This document shows, piece after piece, positions 52,720-60,855 of a stretch of DNA of 64,000 bases. Positions within the stretch are counted from its first letter, which is position 1. Each line of letters begins with the position of its first letter. The notes beneath the pieces were generated by a model. It made no database searches, had not been told where the DNA came from, and saw only the letters and a program-made list of their open reading frames with translations. A program made the position numbers and the translations under genes. This DNA comes from Aquimarina sp. MAR_2010_214 (GTDB lineage Bacteria > Bacteroidota > Bacteroidia > Flavobacteriales > Flavobacteriaceae): the NCBI RefSeq assembly GCF_002846555.1, contig NZ_PJMS01000001.1:3038001-3102000 (forward strand), in the 5' to 3' direction.

Positions 52720-53592
52720 ATGGAAAAGTATATCACTGCATTCACAGATGCATTTATGGGCAGTGTACAATGGACATGGAAATCCATATTATTTGAAGTT
52801 CCTTGGTACACAAATTATTTCTGGGGACTAACTGTGATCTCTTTACTAGTTTGGGGACTAGAAATTGCTTTCCCTTGGAGAAAAAACCAATCTGTTTTTA
52901 GAAAGGATTTCTGGTTGGATGGATTCTATATGTATTTCAATTTTTTTCTTTTCGCTATAGCGATTAGTGGGTTTTATAAACTATTAGGATTACTTTTTGG
53001 CGATATAGGAATTTCGGTAAAAAGTATGACAATTATGGATATTTCAAGTCTTCCTATGTGGGCTCAACTCGTTGCCTTTTTTATTATTTTAGATTTTGTA
53101 CAATGGTTTACCCATGTGCTGCTGCATAAGTATCCATTTTTATGGAGATTTCATAAGATACACCATTCTGTAAAAGAAATGGGGTTTGCAGCACACCTGA
53201 GATATCACTGGATGGAAAATATTTTTTATAAACCTTTAAAAACTCTGGGAGTAATGATACTTGGCGGATTTGAACCTGAACAAGCATTCATAGTTCATTT
53301 CTTTGCCATTGCTATTGGTCACCTAAATCATGCCAATATCAAAATTACCTGGGGACCATTAAAATATATCTTTAATAATCCGGTGATGCATTTATATCAT
53401 CATTCCTATGTATTGCCAAAAGGTTCCTATGGAGTCAATTTCGGGATTAGTTTAAGTTTATGGGATTATATTTTTAAAACCAATTATATTCCTGAAGATA
53501 GTGGAACTATAGAAATTGGATTTCCGGGAGATGAAAAGATTCCTAATGGTTTTCTTAAGCAGATTATTTATGGTTTTAGTAAGAGAAAATGA
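52720..53592 (+). CDS. Sterol desaturase / fatty acid hydroxylase family protein
   Basis: 290 residues with four or five membrane helices and the histidine boxes of the superfamily: HVLLHKYPFLWRFHKIHHS, HLRYHWMEN, HLNHANI and HLYHHS. These ligate a di-iron centre that oxidises a C-H bond in a lipid. Four bases separate it from the rhodanese gene. Why a lipid hydroxylase is joined to a sulfite operon is unclear. Confidence 0.9.
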   Translation: MEKYITAFTDAFMGSVQWTWKSILFEVPWYTNYFWGLTVISLLVWGLEIAFPWRKNQSVFRKDFWLDGFYMYFNFFLFAIAISGFYKLLGLLFGDIGISVKSMTIMDISSLPMWAQLVAFFIILDFVQWFTHVLLHKYPFLWRFHKIHHSVKEMGFAAHLRYHWMENIFYKPLKTLGVMILGGFEPEQAFIVHFFAIAIGHLNHANIKITWGPLKYIFNNPVMHLYHHSYVLPKGSYGVNFGISLSLWDYIFKTNYIPEDSGTIEIGFPGDEKIPNGFLKQIIYGFSKRK

Positions 53593-53604
53593 TTAAATAA
53601 TAAT

Positions 53605-53647
53605 CCTGTTATGTATTTTATTTTTTTAATTTAAAATACATAGCAGG
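53605..53647 (+). terminator. Terminator of the sulfite oxidase operon
   Basis: CCTGTTATGTATTTTA (53605-53620) pairs with TAAAATACATAGCAGG (53632-53647), 15 of 16 positions, with a T-rich loop. Confidence 0.75.
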
Positions 53648-53752
53648 TTAAAATGAATACATCAACATGAATATCCTTATCTCCAGATTAGGAAACCACC
53701 TTTTAAGCTATAGATCTTACAAAATCCCATTTTAACTAGTTTTCCTGTTGTA

Positions 53753-53785
53753 GCCCGGCTTCTTCCTCCCGAACAGCCACCGGGC
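53753..53785. repeat. GC-rich inverted-repeat patch
   Basis: GCCCGG (53753-53758) and CCGGGC (53780-53785) enclose 21 bases. The patch is much richer in G+C than its surroundings. It could be a structured RNA, a relic of a mobile element or foreign DNA. Not identified. Confidence 0.35.
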
Positions 53786-53854
53786 AGATTTTACACCTGT
53801 ATGCACATCAGAGTTTATGACTTTTTTGTATCTTTAAAAAAAAATTGAGAAGGC

Positions 53855-53883
53855 CAATTGTAAATTAGTTAATTTGTCAATTG
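53855..53883. repeat. Imperfect hairpin CAATTG...CAATTG
   Basis: CAATTGTAAATTA and TAATTTGTCAATTG are nearly complementary with one bulge. The site lies between the GC-rich patch and the small acidic ORF; role unknown. Confidence 0.35.
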
Positions 53884-53953
53884 ATGGATTGTACAGCCAT
53901 ATCGCATGGTTGAGAACTATTAAAGACAAAATTCAATTAGTGCATTAATTGCA

Positions 53954-54136
53954 ATGCAAACCTCTGACGAATTTTCGGTAGCAACACCAGCAGACCGGAA
54001 CCCTGGTGATGATGTGATTATTTCACCTGATGGATCTTGTGGTATTGCTGAAGATAGAATGGAAGAACAGAATGAAGAAATGGAATGTGGTGACTGGTTT
54101 TCTGGGCTAAAAAACTTGATAAAGACACAGTGTTAG
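53954..54136 (+). CDS. Small acidic ORF, 60 residues
   Basis: Encodes a very acidic peptide (IAEDRMEEQNEEMECGDWFS) with three Cys residues, the last at the C-terminus (KTQC). The composition is unlike nearby genes and the region around is more G+C rich. No signal peptide, no family recognised. It could be a small regulator, a peptide precursor or chance. Confidence 0.35.
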   Translation: MQTSDEFSVATPADRNPGDDVIISPDGSCGIAEDRMEEQNEEMECGDWFSGLKNLIKTQC

Positions 54137-54157
54137 ATAAGATTCTTAAAAATTAAT

Positions 54158-54817
54158 ATGATTTATTTTATGACATCACATTTTTTAAAAAAAACAGCAT
54201 ATTTGACGTTTAGTATATTGATTTTCTCTTGCAATACTTCTGAAAAGAAAAAAATTGACGCTATTGAGAATGTAAAAGTTAAAAAAGAACATGTATACAC
54301 TATAGATGTTAAGGGTGTTTCTGTTTTGTGGACAGCTTATAAGTTTACCGATAAATTGGGAGTTAGCGGAAAGTTTGATGACTTTAAATTGTCTTTGCCA
54401 AATGAAGCTGAATCCATTGAAGGATTATTAGAAAACTCTAAAATTGAAATCTATACAGAGTCTGTAAACTCTAATTCTGAAATTAGAGACCCTAAGTTGA
54501 AAACTTCTTTTTTTAAGGTGTTTAATACAAGTACTATAAAAGGGACCATATTAGAAGCAAATCAAGGAAAAGGAATTATTGATTTAAAGATGAATCAGAT
54601 GTTACATCCTTTAAATTATTCGTATTCATTTAAAAATGATACCATAATAATGGCTGCCAAAATTGATTTAAATATATGGAATGGAGAAGAAGCTATGCAG
54701 TCTTTAAACAAAGAATGTTATGATCTTCATAAAGGTTCTGATGGTATATCAAAACTTTGGCCAGATGTGGATGTACAGATTAAACTTCCAGTTAATACAA
54801 GATTACAATCTGAATAG
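54158..54817 (+). CDS. YceI-like lipoprotein
   Basis: ATG 54158 is used; the in-frame ATG at 54170 is equally possible. Signal ends LIFSCNTS. The mature part has YceI-type strands: VSVLWTAYKFTDKLGVSGKF, FDDFKL, a helix and repeated beta strands ending in VQIKLPV. YceI proteins are lipocalin-like periplasmic lipid or isoprenoid binders. It follows the small acidic ORF after 21 bases. Confidence 0.75.
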   Translation: MIYFMTSHFLKKTAYLTFSILIFSCNTSEKKKIDAIENVKVKKEHVYTIDVKGVSVLWTAYKFTDKLGVSGKFDDFKLSLPNEAESIEGLLENSKIEIYTESVNSNSEIRDPKLKTSFFKVFNTSTIKGTILEANQGKGIIDLKMNQMLHPLNYSYSFKNDTIIMAAKIDLNIWNGEEAMQSLNKECYDLHKGSDGISKLWPDVDVQIKLPVNTRLQSE

Positions 54818-55160
54818 TGTAGGTATAAGAGATTGAATAAAAAAGACAAAGAAAGGGGATGAATAATCATAGGAAATCAAAGGTCATCAGGGTAACATTT
54901 GAAGTATTAATAAACAAAGTTATTATAGTTTGATAAAATGTAATTCCTATATTTTCTACAGTATCCATAACTATTGATTTTATACCATAAATCTAATTCC
55001 AAAACTTTAAGTTTTTTATGATAAAAATTAGATGAGGAATGGTTTGTTAAGAGAGGTACTTAAATATTTGTTTATCTAGAAATTAGATTAGATTTCAGTA
55101 ACATAAATTCACTAACATTTGCAAGATCAATTTTGATTATGAGTCTTTGAAATTTATTAA
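54818..55160. other. Convergent intergenic stretch
   Basis: About 340 bases between the ends of the YceI-like gene and the minus-strand SnoaL-like gene. I see no ORF, RNA or strong hairpin. Confidence 0.5.
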
Positions 55161-55613
55161 CTATAATCTGTTTGCAGACCAAACATCGCTTTTTATTAAT
55201 AGTCCAAACCAATCTTCCAGATGCCATGTATGTGTTAACTTACCATCTTTTAGATAATGAAACTCATGAAGTGCAATTGTAACTTTCTTATTTACAGGAG
55301 GTATCCCTAGTAACTCTTTATCATGGGTAAAAATTAATTCAGCTCGAACGCCTGCGCGCTCATGTGTTCCGAATATCTCATGAATGATAATCTCAATGTC
55401 GGGAAAGGTTTCTATTAATTTCTTCATAATTTCCTGTAATCCAATTGGTCCTTCTTTTTGACCAGGAGCTAAAGGAATATCTTGCCAGTTAGGGGTGCAA
55501 ACCTCATCCAATAATTCTGGCTGCTTCTTTTTCCAAGCGTCATAAAATAACTTTATGGCTTCAATTTCTTCTTTTGTAATGGCTCTTACCGTTGTATTTG
55601 TTATTTTGCTCAT
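55161..55613 (-). CDS. SnoaL-like ester cyclase family protein
   Basis: 150 residues of NTF2-like fold: IEAIKLFYDAWKKKQPELLD, IPLAPGQKEGPIGLQEIM, FPDIEIIIHEIFGTHERAGVR (shortened) and HEFHYLKDGKLTHTWHLEDWFGLL. The last word matches ester-cyclase SnoaL relatives. It is the last gene of a minus-strand set (56296, 56119, 55618, 55161). Confidence 0.85.
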   Translation of the reverse strand: MSKITNTTVRAITKEEIEAIKLFYDAWKKKQPELLDEVCTPNWQDIPLAPGQKEGPIGLQEIMKKLIETFPDIEIIIHEIFGTHERAGVRAELIFTHDKELLGIPPVNKKVTIALHEFHYLKDGKLTHTWHLEDWFGLLIKSDVWSANRL

Positions 55614-55617
55614 TTGC

Positions 55618-56094
55618 TTATTGTTTTTTAGTAAAAAATGCGTCTATTCTTTCGCTTATTAAATCATTTGACCAAGCAAACAAAAAACCTAATAGCATTG
55701 TGAATACAGTTAACCCAAGTACTTTTGTATTCGGCTGTGTATGGGAGCCAAACCAAATAATCATCCCCAAAAAATAAGCAGGAATAACATTCAGATATTT
55801 TAATTTAGACAAATAATAAACACCTGTAATAATCACAAATACAACTATTGAAAATCCTGAAATTCCTAAGGTTTTGCTTAACAGAGTTCCTAAGTACTGT
55901 ATTATAATAGCGAATAAGATTCCCAGTAATTGTTGAGTGAAAATTAGTGAAGCACTTTTGATATTTTTACCAAGTAAGTAATAGCTTACCCAAGCAATAA
56001 ACAATACCCAAGTTGGAAAATGCCATGAGAAACTCACAAAAACAGCTATTGCTCCTATAAGTCCCATTGTTAATGCATGTGATAGTGATTTCAT
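55618..56094 (-). CDS. DUF1097 membrane protein
   Basis: 158 residues, five or six membrane helices. SWHFPTWVLFIAWVSYYLLG and the C-terminal FLFAWSNDLISERID fit DUF1097 (YgjW-like). It lies four bases upstream of the SnoaL gene. Function unknown. Confidence 0.8.
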   Translation of the reverse strand: MKSLSHALTMGLIGAIAVFVSFSWHFPTWVLFIAWVSYYLLGKNIKSASLIFTQQLLGILFAIIIQYLGTLLSKTLGISGFSIVVFVIITGVYYLSKLKYLNVIPAYFLGMIIWFGSHTQPNTKVLGLTVFTMLLGFLFAWSNDLISERIDAFFTKKQ

Positions 56095-56118
56095 TTTTTT
56101 TGAAAGATTTTAAGTTTT

Positions 56119-56283
56119 TTATAAATTTTGATCATTCTGGAAAGAATCCTTTAAATAAAGGAAGGGCTTTATTTTTTCTATCATTCGAAAAATATCATCG
56201 TGGTTTTTCAATATCACTTCTAATTTTTCAACTACAGCATCCCTTTCTTCATCTAAAGAAGTAAGCGTTAATCTGTACTCCAT
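56119..56283 (-). CDS. Small hypothetical protein, 54 residues
   Basis: ATG (complement of 56281-56283) to TAA at 56119. The product MEYRLTLTSLDEERDAVVEK continues as an amphipathic helix (LEVILKNHDDIFRMIEKIK). It fills the gap between the SDR and DUF1097 genes in the same direction, 12 bases after the SDR stop, so it belongs to this operon. No family recognised. Confidence 0.6.
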   Translation of the reverse strand: MEYRLTLTSLDEERDAVVEKLEVILKNHDDIFRMIEKIKPFLYLKDSFQNDQNL

Positions 56284-56295
56284 AACCTATTTAAT

Positions 56296-57057
56296 TTATA
56301 GATAAGAGCCTCCAGATATTTCAATACGCTGAGCGTTAATCCATCCTGCTTCATTGGTACATAAGAAAGCTACAACACCTCCAATATCATCGGGTAGACC
56401 AACACGTCCTAAGGCGGTTTGTGAAGCTAAGTATTCATTCATTTCTGCATTATCCCTAACTGCACCTCCCATAATATCAGTTTCAATTGCTCCTGGTGCT
56501 ACAATATTTACTCGTATTCTTCTTTCTCCTAGTTCTTTAGCCTGGTATTTAGTTAAAGTTTCCATTGCACCTTTCATAGCCGCATAAGTTGCAAAGCCTG
56601 GTGTTGCAAAGCGAGTTAAACCCGAAGAAACATTAACAATCCCACCATGGTTATTTAATACATTCAACACTTTTTGTGTAAGGAAAAAAGGTCCTTTTAA
56701 ATGTATTTCCAGCATTTCATTAAACTGTTGTTCACTTACATTTCCAAAATTTATGTAATGAATAAATCCAGCGTTATTAATTAAAAAATCGATTTTTTCA
56801 GAATTAAAATTTGATTTTATAGTAGCTATAAGTGTATCAATAAATGTATCATAGCCGGAGATCTCCAATACATTTAATTGTAGAGAAGTTGCATTCTGTC
56901 CAATTTTTTTGATGGCTTCTACAACTGTTTCAGCTTCTTCTTTATTCGTGTTATAGGTAAGTACTACGTCAAGCCCTTTTTTAGCAAGATTCAAGGCCAT
57001 ATCTTTTCCTAAGCCACGGCTACCGCCTGTGACTAATGCTATTTTACTTTGTGTCAT
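56296..57057 (-). CDS. SDR-family oxidoreductase
   Basis: 253 residues, classical SDR. TGGSRGLGKDMA, NNAG, VNVSSG, catalytic YAAMKGA and PGAIETDIM are visible. The C-terminus ends ISGGSYL. It begins the minus-strand set under the AraC regulator. A TAACTTTG -7 element lies just upstream. Confidence 0.92.
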   Translation of the reverse strand: MTQSKIALVTGGSRGLGKDMALNLAKKGLDVVLTYNTNKEEAETVVEAIKKIGQNATSLQLNVLEISGYDTFIDTLIATIKSNFNSEKIDFLINNAGFIHYINFGNVSEQQFNEMLEIHLKGPFFLTQKVLNVLNNHGGIVNVSSGLTRFATPGFATYAAMKGAMETLTKYQAKELGERRIRVNIVAPGAIETDIMGGAVRDNAEMNEYLASQTALGRVGLPDDIGGVVAFLCTNEAGWINAQRIEISGGSYL

Positions 57058-57082
57058 TATAATTAATTTTAAATTTATAATG

Positions 57083-57090
57083 CAAAGTTA
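57083..57090 (-). promoter_or_regulatory. -7 promoter element of the SDR operon
   Basis: On the minus strand TAACTTTG (57090 to 57083) is a perfect TAnnTTTG, 26 bases before the SDR start. Confidence 0.45.
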
Positions 57091-57150
57091 TAGAGCTAAA
57101 GAAGGGGCTAGGTTGTAAGTATCAATCTATAATTTGTAAAAATCAATCAT

Positions 57151-58059
57151 TTATTTTCTAAACGACAATGGGGTAAAAGAAGTTCGTTTCTTAAAAAAAT
57201 TAGAAAAGTGAGCAACTTCTTCAAAGCCAAGAGAGTTTGATATCTCTGAAATATTCCAATTTGTCTGCTTTAAAAGAATTTTTGCTTCTTGAACAATTCT
57301 ACTATTTATAATTTCTGTTGTGGTTTTTCCTGTATTTTCTTTTAATACTTTGTTCAGATGATTTACATGCACAGCCAACCTATCTGCATAGTCCTTAGCT
57401 GTACGTAGAACAAGTCGCTGTTGAGAAGATTCGATAGGGAACTGGCGTTCTAACAGTTCTATAAACAATGAAGAAATACGGTCAGAAGCTTTCTGAGAGG
57501 AATATAGTGTAGTTGCTGGTTGTAATTTTTGCCCAAAATGTATTAACTCTAAAACTAAATTACGAAGTAGATCATATTTGTATACATATTCTGAGGATAT
57601 CTCTTTTTGCATTTTATTAAAGATATACTCCAGTTCTTTGGTTTCATCCTCTGAAAGATGAAATATAGGGTAACTGCCTGGATTAAAGATTGGTAAATCA
57701 TCTAATAACAGACCTATATTACTTTTTGTTAAAAAATCTTGTGTAAAAATACAGAATTGACCTGATTGCTCAGTGCTTTGTGGTGTCCAATGATATGGTA
57801 CTTTTGGAGTTGCAAACAATAAAACAGAACCATTAAGTTCAATTACTTTGTCTGCATATTCAGCTCTATTTTCACCTTTAATTAAACTTATTTTATAATA
57901 TTCTCTTTTACTATAAGGCATTATATGTTTGCCTTTTGATTTGTCAAACAACTTTTCAATTTCAAATACATTAAAATGACCTATTTCTTTAGAAACTCCT
58001 TCGGGAATTTTTGTTGCTATTTCTTTATAAAAATCTTCTAAAGTAGTTTCCTTTTTCAT
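57151..58059 (-). CDS. AraC-family transcriptional regulator
   Basis: 302 residues. An N-terminal cupin-like sensor (VLLFATPKVPYHWTP) is followed by a C-terminal AraC HTH (about 200-300: NHLNKVLKENTGKTTTEIIN, ISEISNSLGFEEVAHFSNFF). It is directly upstream of, and co-directional with, the SDR operon, its likely target. Confidence 0.9.
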   Translation of the reverse strand: MKKETTLEDFYKEIATKIPEGVSKEIGHFNVFEIEKLFDKSKGKHIMPYSKREYYKISLIKGENRAEYADKVIELNGSVLLFATPKVPYHWTPQSTEQSGQFCIFTQDFLTKSNIGLLLDDLPIFNPGSYPIFHLSEDETKELEYIFNKMQKEISSEYVYKYDLLRNLVLELIHFGQKLQPATTLYSSQKASDRISSLFIELLERQFPIESSQQRLVLRTAKDYADRLAVHVNHLNKVLKENTGKTTTEIINSRIVQEAKILLKQTNWNISEISNSLGFEEVAHFSNFFKKRTSFTPLSFRK

Positions 58060-58071
58060 TATTAAGTAATT

Positions 58072-58088
58072 GTAAATTTCAAATTTAC
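58072..58088. promoter_or_regulatory. Palindrome upstream of the AraC gene
   Basis: GTAAATTT-C-AAATTTAC (58072-58088), perfect 8-bp arms, 13 bases before the AraC start. Candidate autoregulatory operator. Confidence 0.35.
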
Positions 58089-58227
58089 TTACTTTTTTAA
58101 AATATCTATTTCTTTTGTAATTAAAGTGTTTTAAAAATTTTTTCGGCTCGCACTTTTTTTTGCAGGATTCGAATGAGAACCGAATTAAACCATATTAATT
58201 CAATTCTTAAAGTAGTCTAAAAACCAC

Positions 58228-58261
58228 AAAACCTTGTAAATCATGAGATTTACAAGGTTTT
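58228..58261 (-). terminator. Terminator of the tRNA-Ser/tRNA-Pro unit
   Basis: AAAACCTTGTAAATC (58228-58242), loop ATGA, GATTTACAAGGTTTT (58247-58261): perfect 15-bp stem downstream of tRNA-Pro on the minus strand. Confidence 0.85.
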
Positions 58262-58285
58262 AGTTTTCTGTGGTAGTTATTTTAG

Positions 58286-58360
58286 TCGGGGTGGCAGGAT
58301 TCGAACCTGCGACCTCCGCGTCCCAAACGCGGCGCGATAACCGGGCTACGCTACACCCCG
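58286..58360 (-). tRNA. tRNA-Pro (anticodon TGG)
   Basis: Minus-strand cloverleaf: acceptor CGGGGTG with CACCCCG, anticodon arm CCGCG-TTTGGGA-CGCGG, T-loop GGTTCGAATCC. Discriminator A; CCA not encoded. Confidence 0.96.
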
Positions 58361-58378
58361 AATCATAAAAAAATATAG

Positions 58379-58462
58379 CGGAGAGACTGGGATTCGAACC
58401 CAGGCAACACTTGCGCGTTGACAGATTAGCAATCTGCTCCATTACCACTCTGGCACCTCTCC
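58379..58462 (-). tRNA. tRNA-Ser (anticodon GCT)
   Basis: Minus-strand cloverleaf with long variable arm: acceptor GGAGAGG with TCTCTCC, anticodon loop TTGCTAA between GCAGA and TCTGT, T-loop GGTTCGAATCC. Discriminator G. Confidence 0.95.
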
Positions 58463-58706
58463 TATAAATTTTTTGTTATGAACGTCGCATTTAATATTTT
58501 AAATGCGGATGCAAATGTAGGTTTTATGAGTCTATGATGCAACATTTTTTTGCCATTATTTTTTATTTATTTCAACCTTCTTTTTAAAAACTTGAAAATC
58601 AGTTTTTTCTTCAAAAATAAATTGACTGGAATTTTGATCAATTAGCTATAGAAACCTTAAATACTTCTTTTATATATTTGTATACTATTGACCTATATAT
58701 TATGTT

Positions 58707-60332
58707 ATGAAGAGTTATAAAAACAATATAAAAATGAATAGTAAATACCTTTTAGTTTTTGCCTTACTGATCTCTAGCTATACATTTGCACAAAAACCTA
58801 TTTTACTTGAAGATTTTTCTTTTAAAATAGGAGAGAAGTATAAAAGAATACGAAGTATAAACACCTATCATGTAGCTTCAGGAAACCGACTTGTTTCTAT
58901 TAAGAAAGGTCGTAATAGTATGACTATACAGCGATATGCTCTAGATAACCTTAAAGAAGATGTAAAGAAACGACAAGTTGTAGATGATAAAGGAAATTTC
59001 GAAACTGTTATGAAACTAGGAGGGAAGGCTGTAGTGTTTTATTCTATAAATGATAAAGCGTATGCACAAAAAGTATCTCTTACAGGGATTGTGGTAGAGA
59101 AACCCATTCAACTTGTTAATGACAGAGAAAATGTTAATAGAGATTTTGGCTTTAAGAGTACTTATGGGTTTGATGCGGGAGGAAGAATTAACAAATTTGT
59201 ATTTAAAAAATCTGCGGATGAAAAAAAACTACTGATTTTGTATCGTATTGAAACAAGTTCTGGAAAAGGAGATAAGATAGGATTAGCTGTGTATAGTGAT
59301 GATCTAAGCCTTCTGTGGAAAAGAAAAGTGACGTTGCCATATTCTTCTGATAGCATTCAAAATGAAGATTTTGCTATTGGTAATGATGGTCATTTTTATA
59401 TGACCGCTTCTATTTTTAATTCAGAATCAAAGGACAAAAATAAATTAGAAAATACATATCGCACTGAAGTTTTTAGGATTACCGAAGAGAAAGGGAGTGA
59501 AATTATAAAAAGTAAGATTGATATCTCTGGCAGATCTATAACCGATGCCGTTATTGAAGTTGACGGAGCTGGAAAAGTAAAAATATCTGGTTTTTATGCT
59601 AATTCAAATAATAAAGAAGAGGTTTTAGGGGTCTTTTCTGCTACCTTGTCTGATAGCGGTACAGTAGGTTCTGTAATAAAAAGTGATATTCCTTTAGAAA
59701 CCCTAGATGATCTTGCTCTAAAGAGAGAAGAGCGAGTTAATGAAGGAACACAAAAAGAAAATGATCTAAAAGACCTTGAAAAACTTAGAATAAATGATGT
59801 TGTATTTAATAGTGATGGTAGTACAACTTTTCTGGGAGAACAACGTTTTGTAGAATCATTTACCACATCGAGTTCTTCGGGTTCTAGAACAACTTATAGA
59901 TATTTTTACAGAGACATTTTTGTACTGAAGTTAGGATCTGATAATACAATGATATGGATGCATAAACTACCAAAGTATCAGATGGGAACTAATAGTAAAC
60001 GTAGTATGTCTTATCTAAATTTTAAAAATGATGGTAAACTATATTTGTTTTATGTTGATGACTTCACTAATCTTAAACGATCATTTGATGAAACGCCAAC
60101 GCGATATTTTGACGGTAAAAAAGAATTTATATACCTTACATCCTACGTTATTAATGAGGCTACAGGAGAGGTTACTAAAGAAGCAATTCTTACCGGAAGT
60201 GATATCAGAAATTCCCGTTTAGATGTTTTAGAACTTACTAAAGCTGCAATGTTGCAGAACAAAAATATAATTATGGAAGCTTATGATGGTAAAAAGAGTA
60301 ATCTATTGCTTAAAATATCACTGGCTAAATAA
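58707..60332 (+). CDS. Large secreted hypothetical protein (beta-propeller-like)
   Basis: 541 residues. An internal ATG at 58734 gives a cleaner signal peptide (MNSKYLLVFALLISSYTFAQ) and is a good alternative start. The mature chain is all beta strands with repeated blocks (SDDLSLLWKRKVTLPY, IGNDGHFYMTASIF, SDNTMIWMHKLPKYQ), suggesting a propeller. A Ser-rich loop (FTTSSSSGSRTTYRYF) lies near 395. No enzyme motif. It precedes a small helical protein gene by 30 bases. Confidence 0.7.
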   Translation: MKSYKNNIKMNSKYLLVFALLISSYTFAQKPILLEDFSFKIGEKYKRIRSINTYHVASGNRLVSIKKGRNSMTIQRYALDNLKEDVKKRQVVDDKGNFETVMKLGGKAVVFYSINDKAYAQKVSLTGIVVEKPIQLVNDRENVNRDFGFKSTYGFDAGGRINKFVFKKSADEKKLLILYRIETSSGKGDKIGLAVYSDDLSLLWKRKVTLPYSSDSIQNEDFAIGNDGHFYMTASIFNSESKDKNKLENTYRTEVFRITEEKGSEIIKSKIDISGRSITDAVIEVDGAGKVKISGFYANSNNKEEVLGVFSATLSDSGTVGSVIKSDIPLETLDDLALKREERVNEGTQKENDLKDLEKLRINDVVFNSDGSTTFLGEQRFVESFTTSSSSGSRTTYRYFYRDIFVLKLGSDNTMIWMHKLPKYQMGTNSKRSMSYLNFKNDGKLYLFYVDDFTNLKRSFDETPTRYFDGKKEFIYLTSYVINEATGEVTKEAILTGSDIRNSRLDVLELTKAAMLQNKNIIMEAYDGKKSNLLLKISLAK

Positions 60333-60362
60333 TAAATCGACTTTTTTTACGATAAAAAAGTA

Positions 60363-60833
60363 ATGAAGATTTTATTGATCATAGTAACTTTTTTCTTTTC
60401 CATAGGTGAAACCGTTCGTATTGGAGATATACGAGATGCTTATAAGACGTGTAGTGAATCTAAAGAAAAGACTGAGCAGTTCTATGAACTTACACAAAAA
60501 GGGTTGCAAAATGATGGAGCAATTTATCAGGGATATCATGGTGCAGCACTTGCATTAAAAGCTTCGTTTTCCTGGAATCTTTTTAGCAAAATATCGTATT
60601 TTAACAAAGCAAAGAAGATGATAGATGCTGCTATATTGTCTGAACCAGATAATATAGAATTGAGAATGGTTAGACTAAGTATTCAAAACAATGCCCCTAA
60701 AATTGCTGGTTACCATAAAAATTTAGAAGAAGATAGGGATTATATTTTTGATAATATCGATAAGGTAAATGATAAGGAGTTAAAATTATACATAGAAAAT
60801 TTTATAGCACATTCTTCTATTTTTTCTGAGTAG
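60363..60833 (+). CDS. Secreted TPR-like hypothetical protein
   Basis: 156 residues with an N-terminal hydrophobic signal (MKILLIIVTFFFSIGE). Helix pairs such as IYQGYHGAALALKASFSWNL and AKKMIDAAILSEPDNIELR match TPR spacing. It shares direction and spacing with the propeller-like gene. Function unknown. Confidence 0.65.
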   Translation: MKILLIIVTFFFSIGETVRIGDIRDAYKTCSESKEKTEQFYELTQKGLQNDGAIYQGYHGAALALKASFSWNLFSKISYFNKAKKMIDAAILSEPDNIELRMVRLSIQNNAPKIAGYHKNLEEDRDYIFDNIDKVNDKELKLYIENFIAHSSIFSE

Positions 60834-60855
60834 CTAATTAAACAAGTTCATTGTT

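Noticed and set aside
58260..58448. 62-codon minus-strand ORF over the two tRNAs
   Set aside because: It is the tRNA-Pro and tRNA-Ser sequence translated (SNPATPT-like false peptide).
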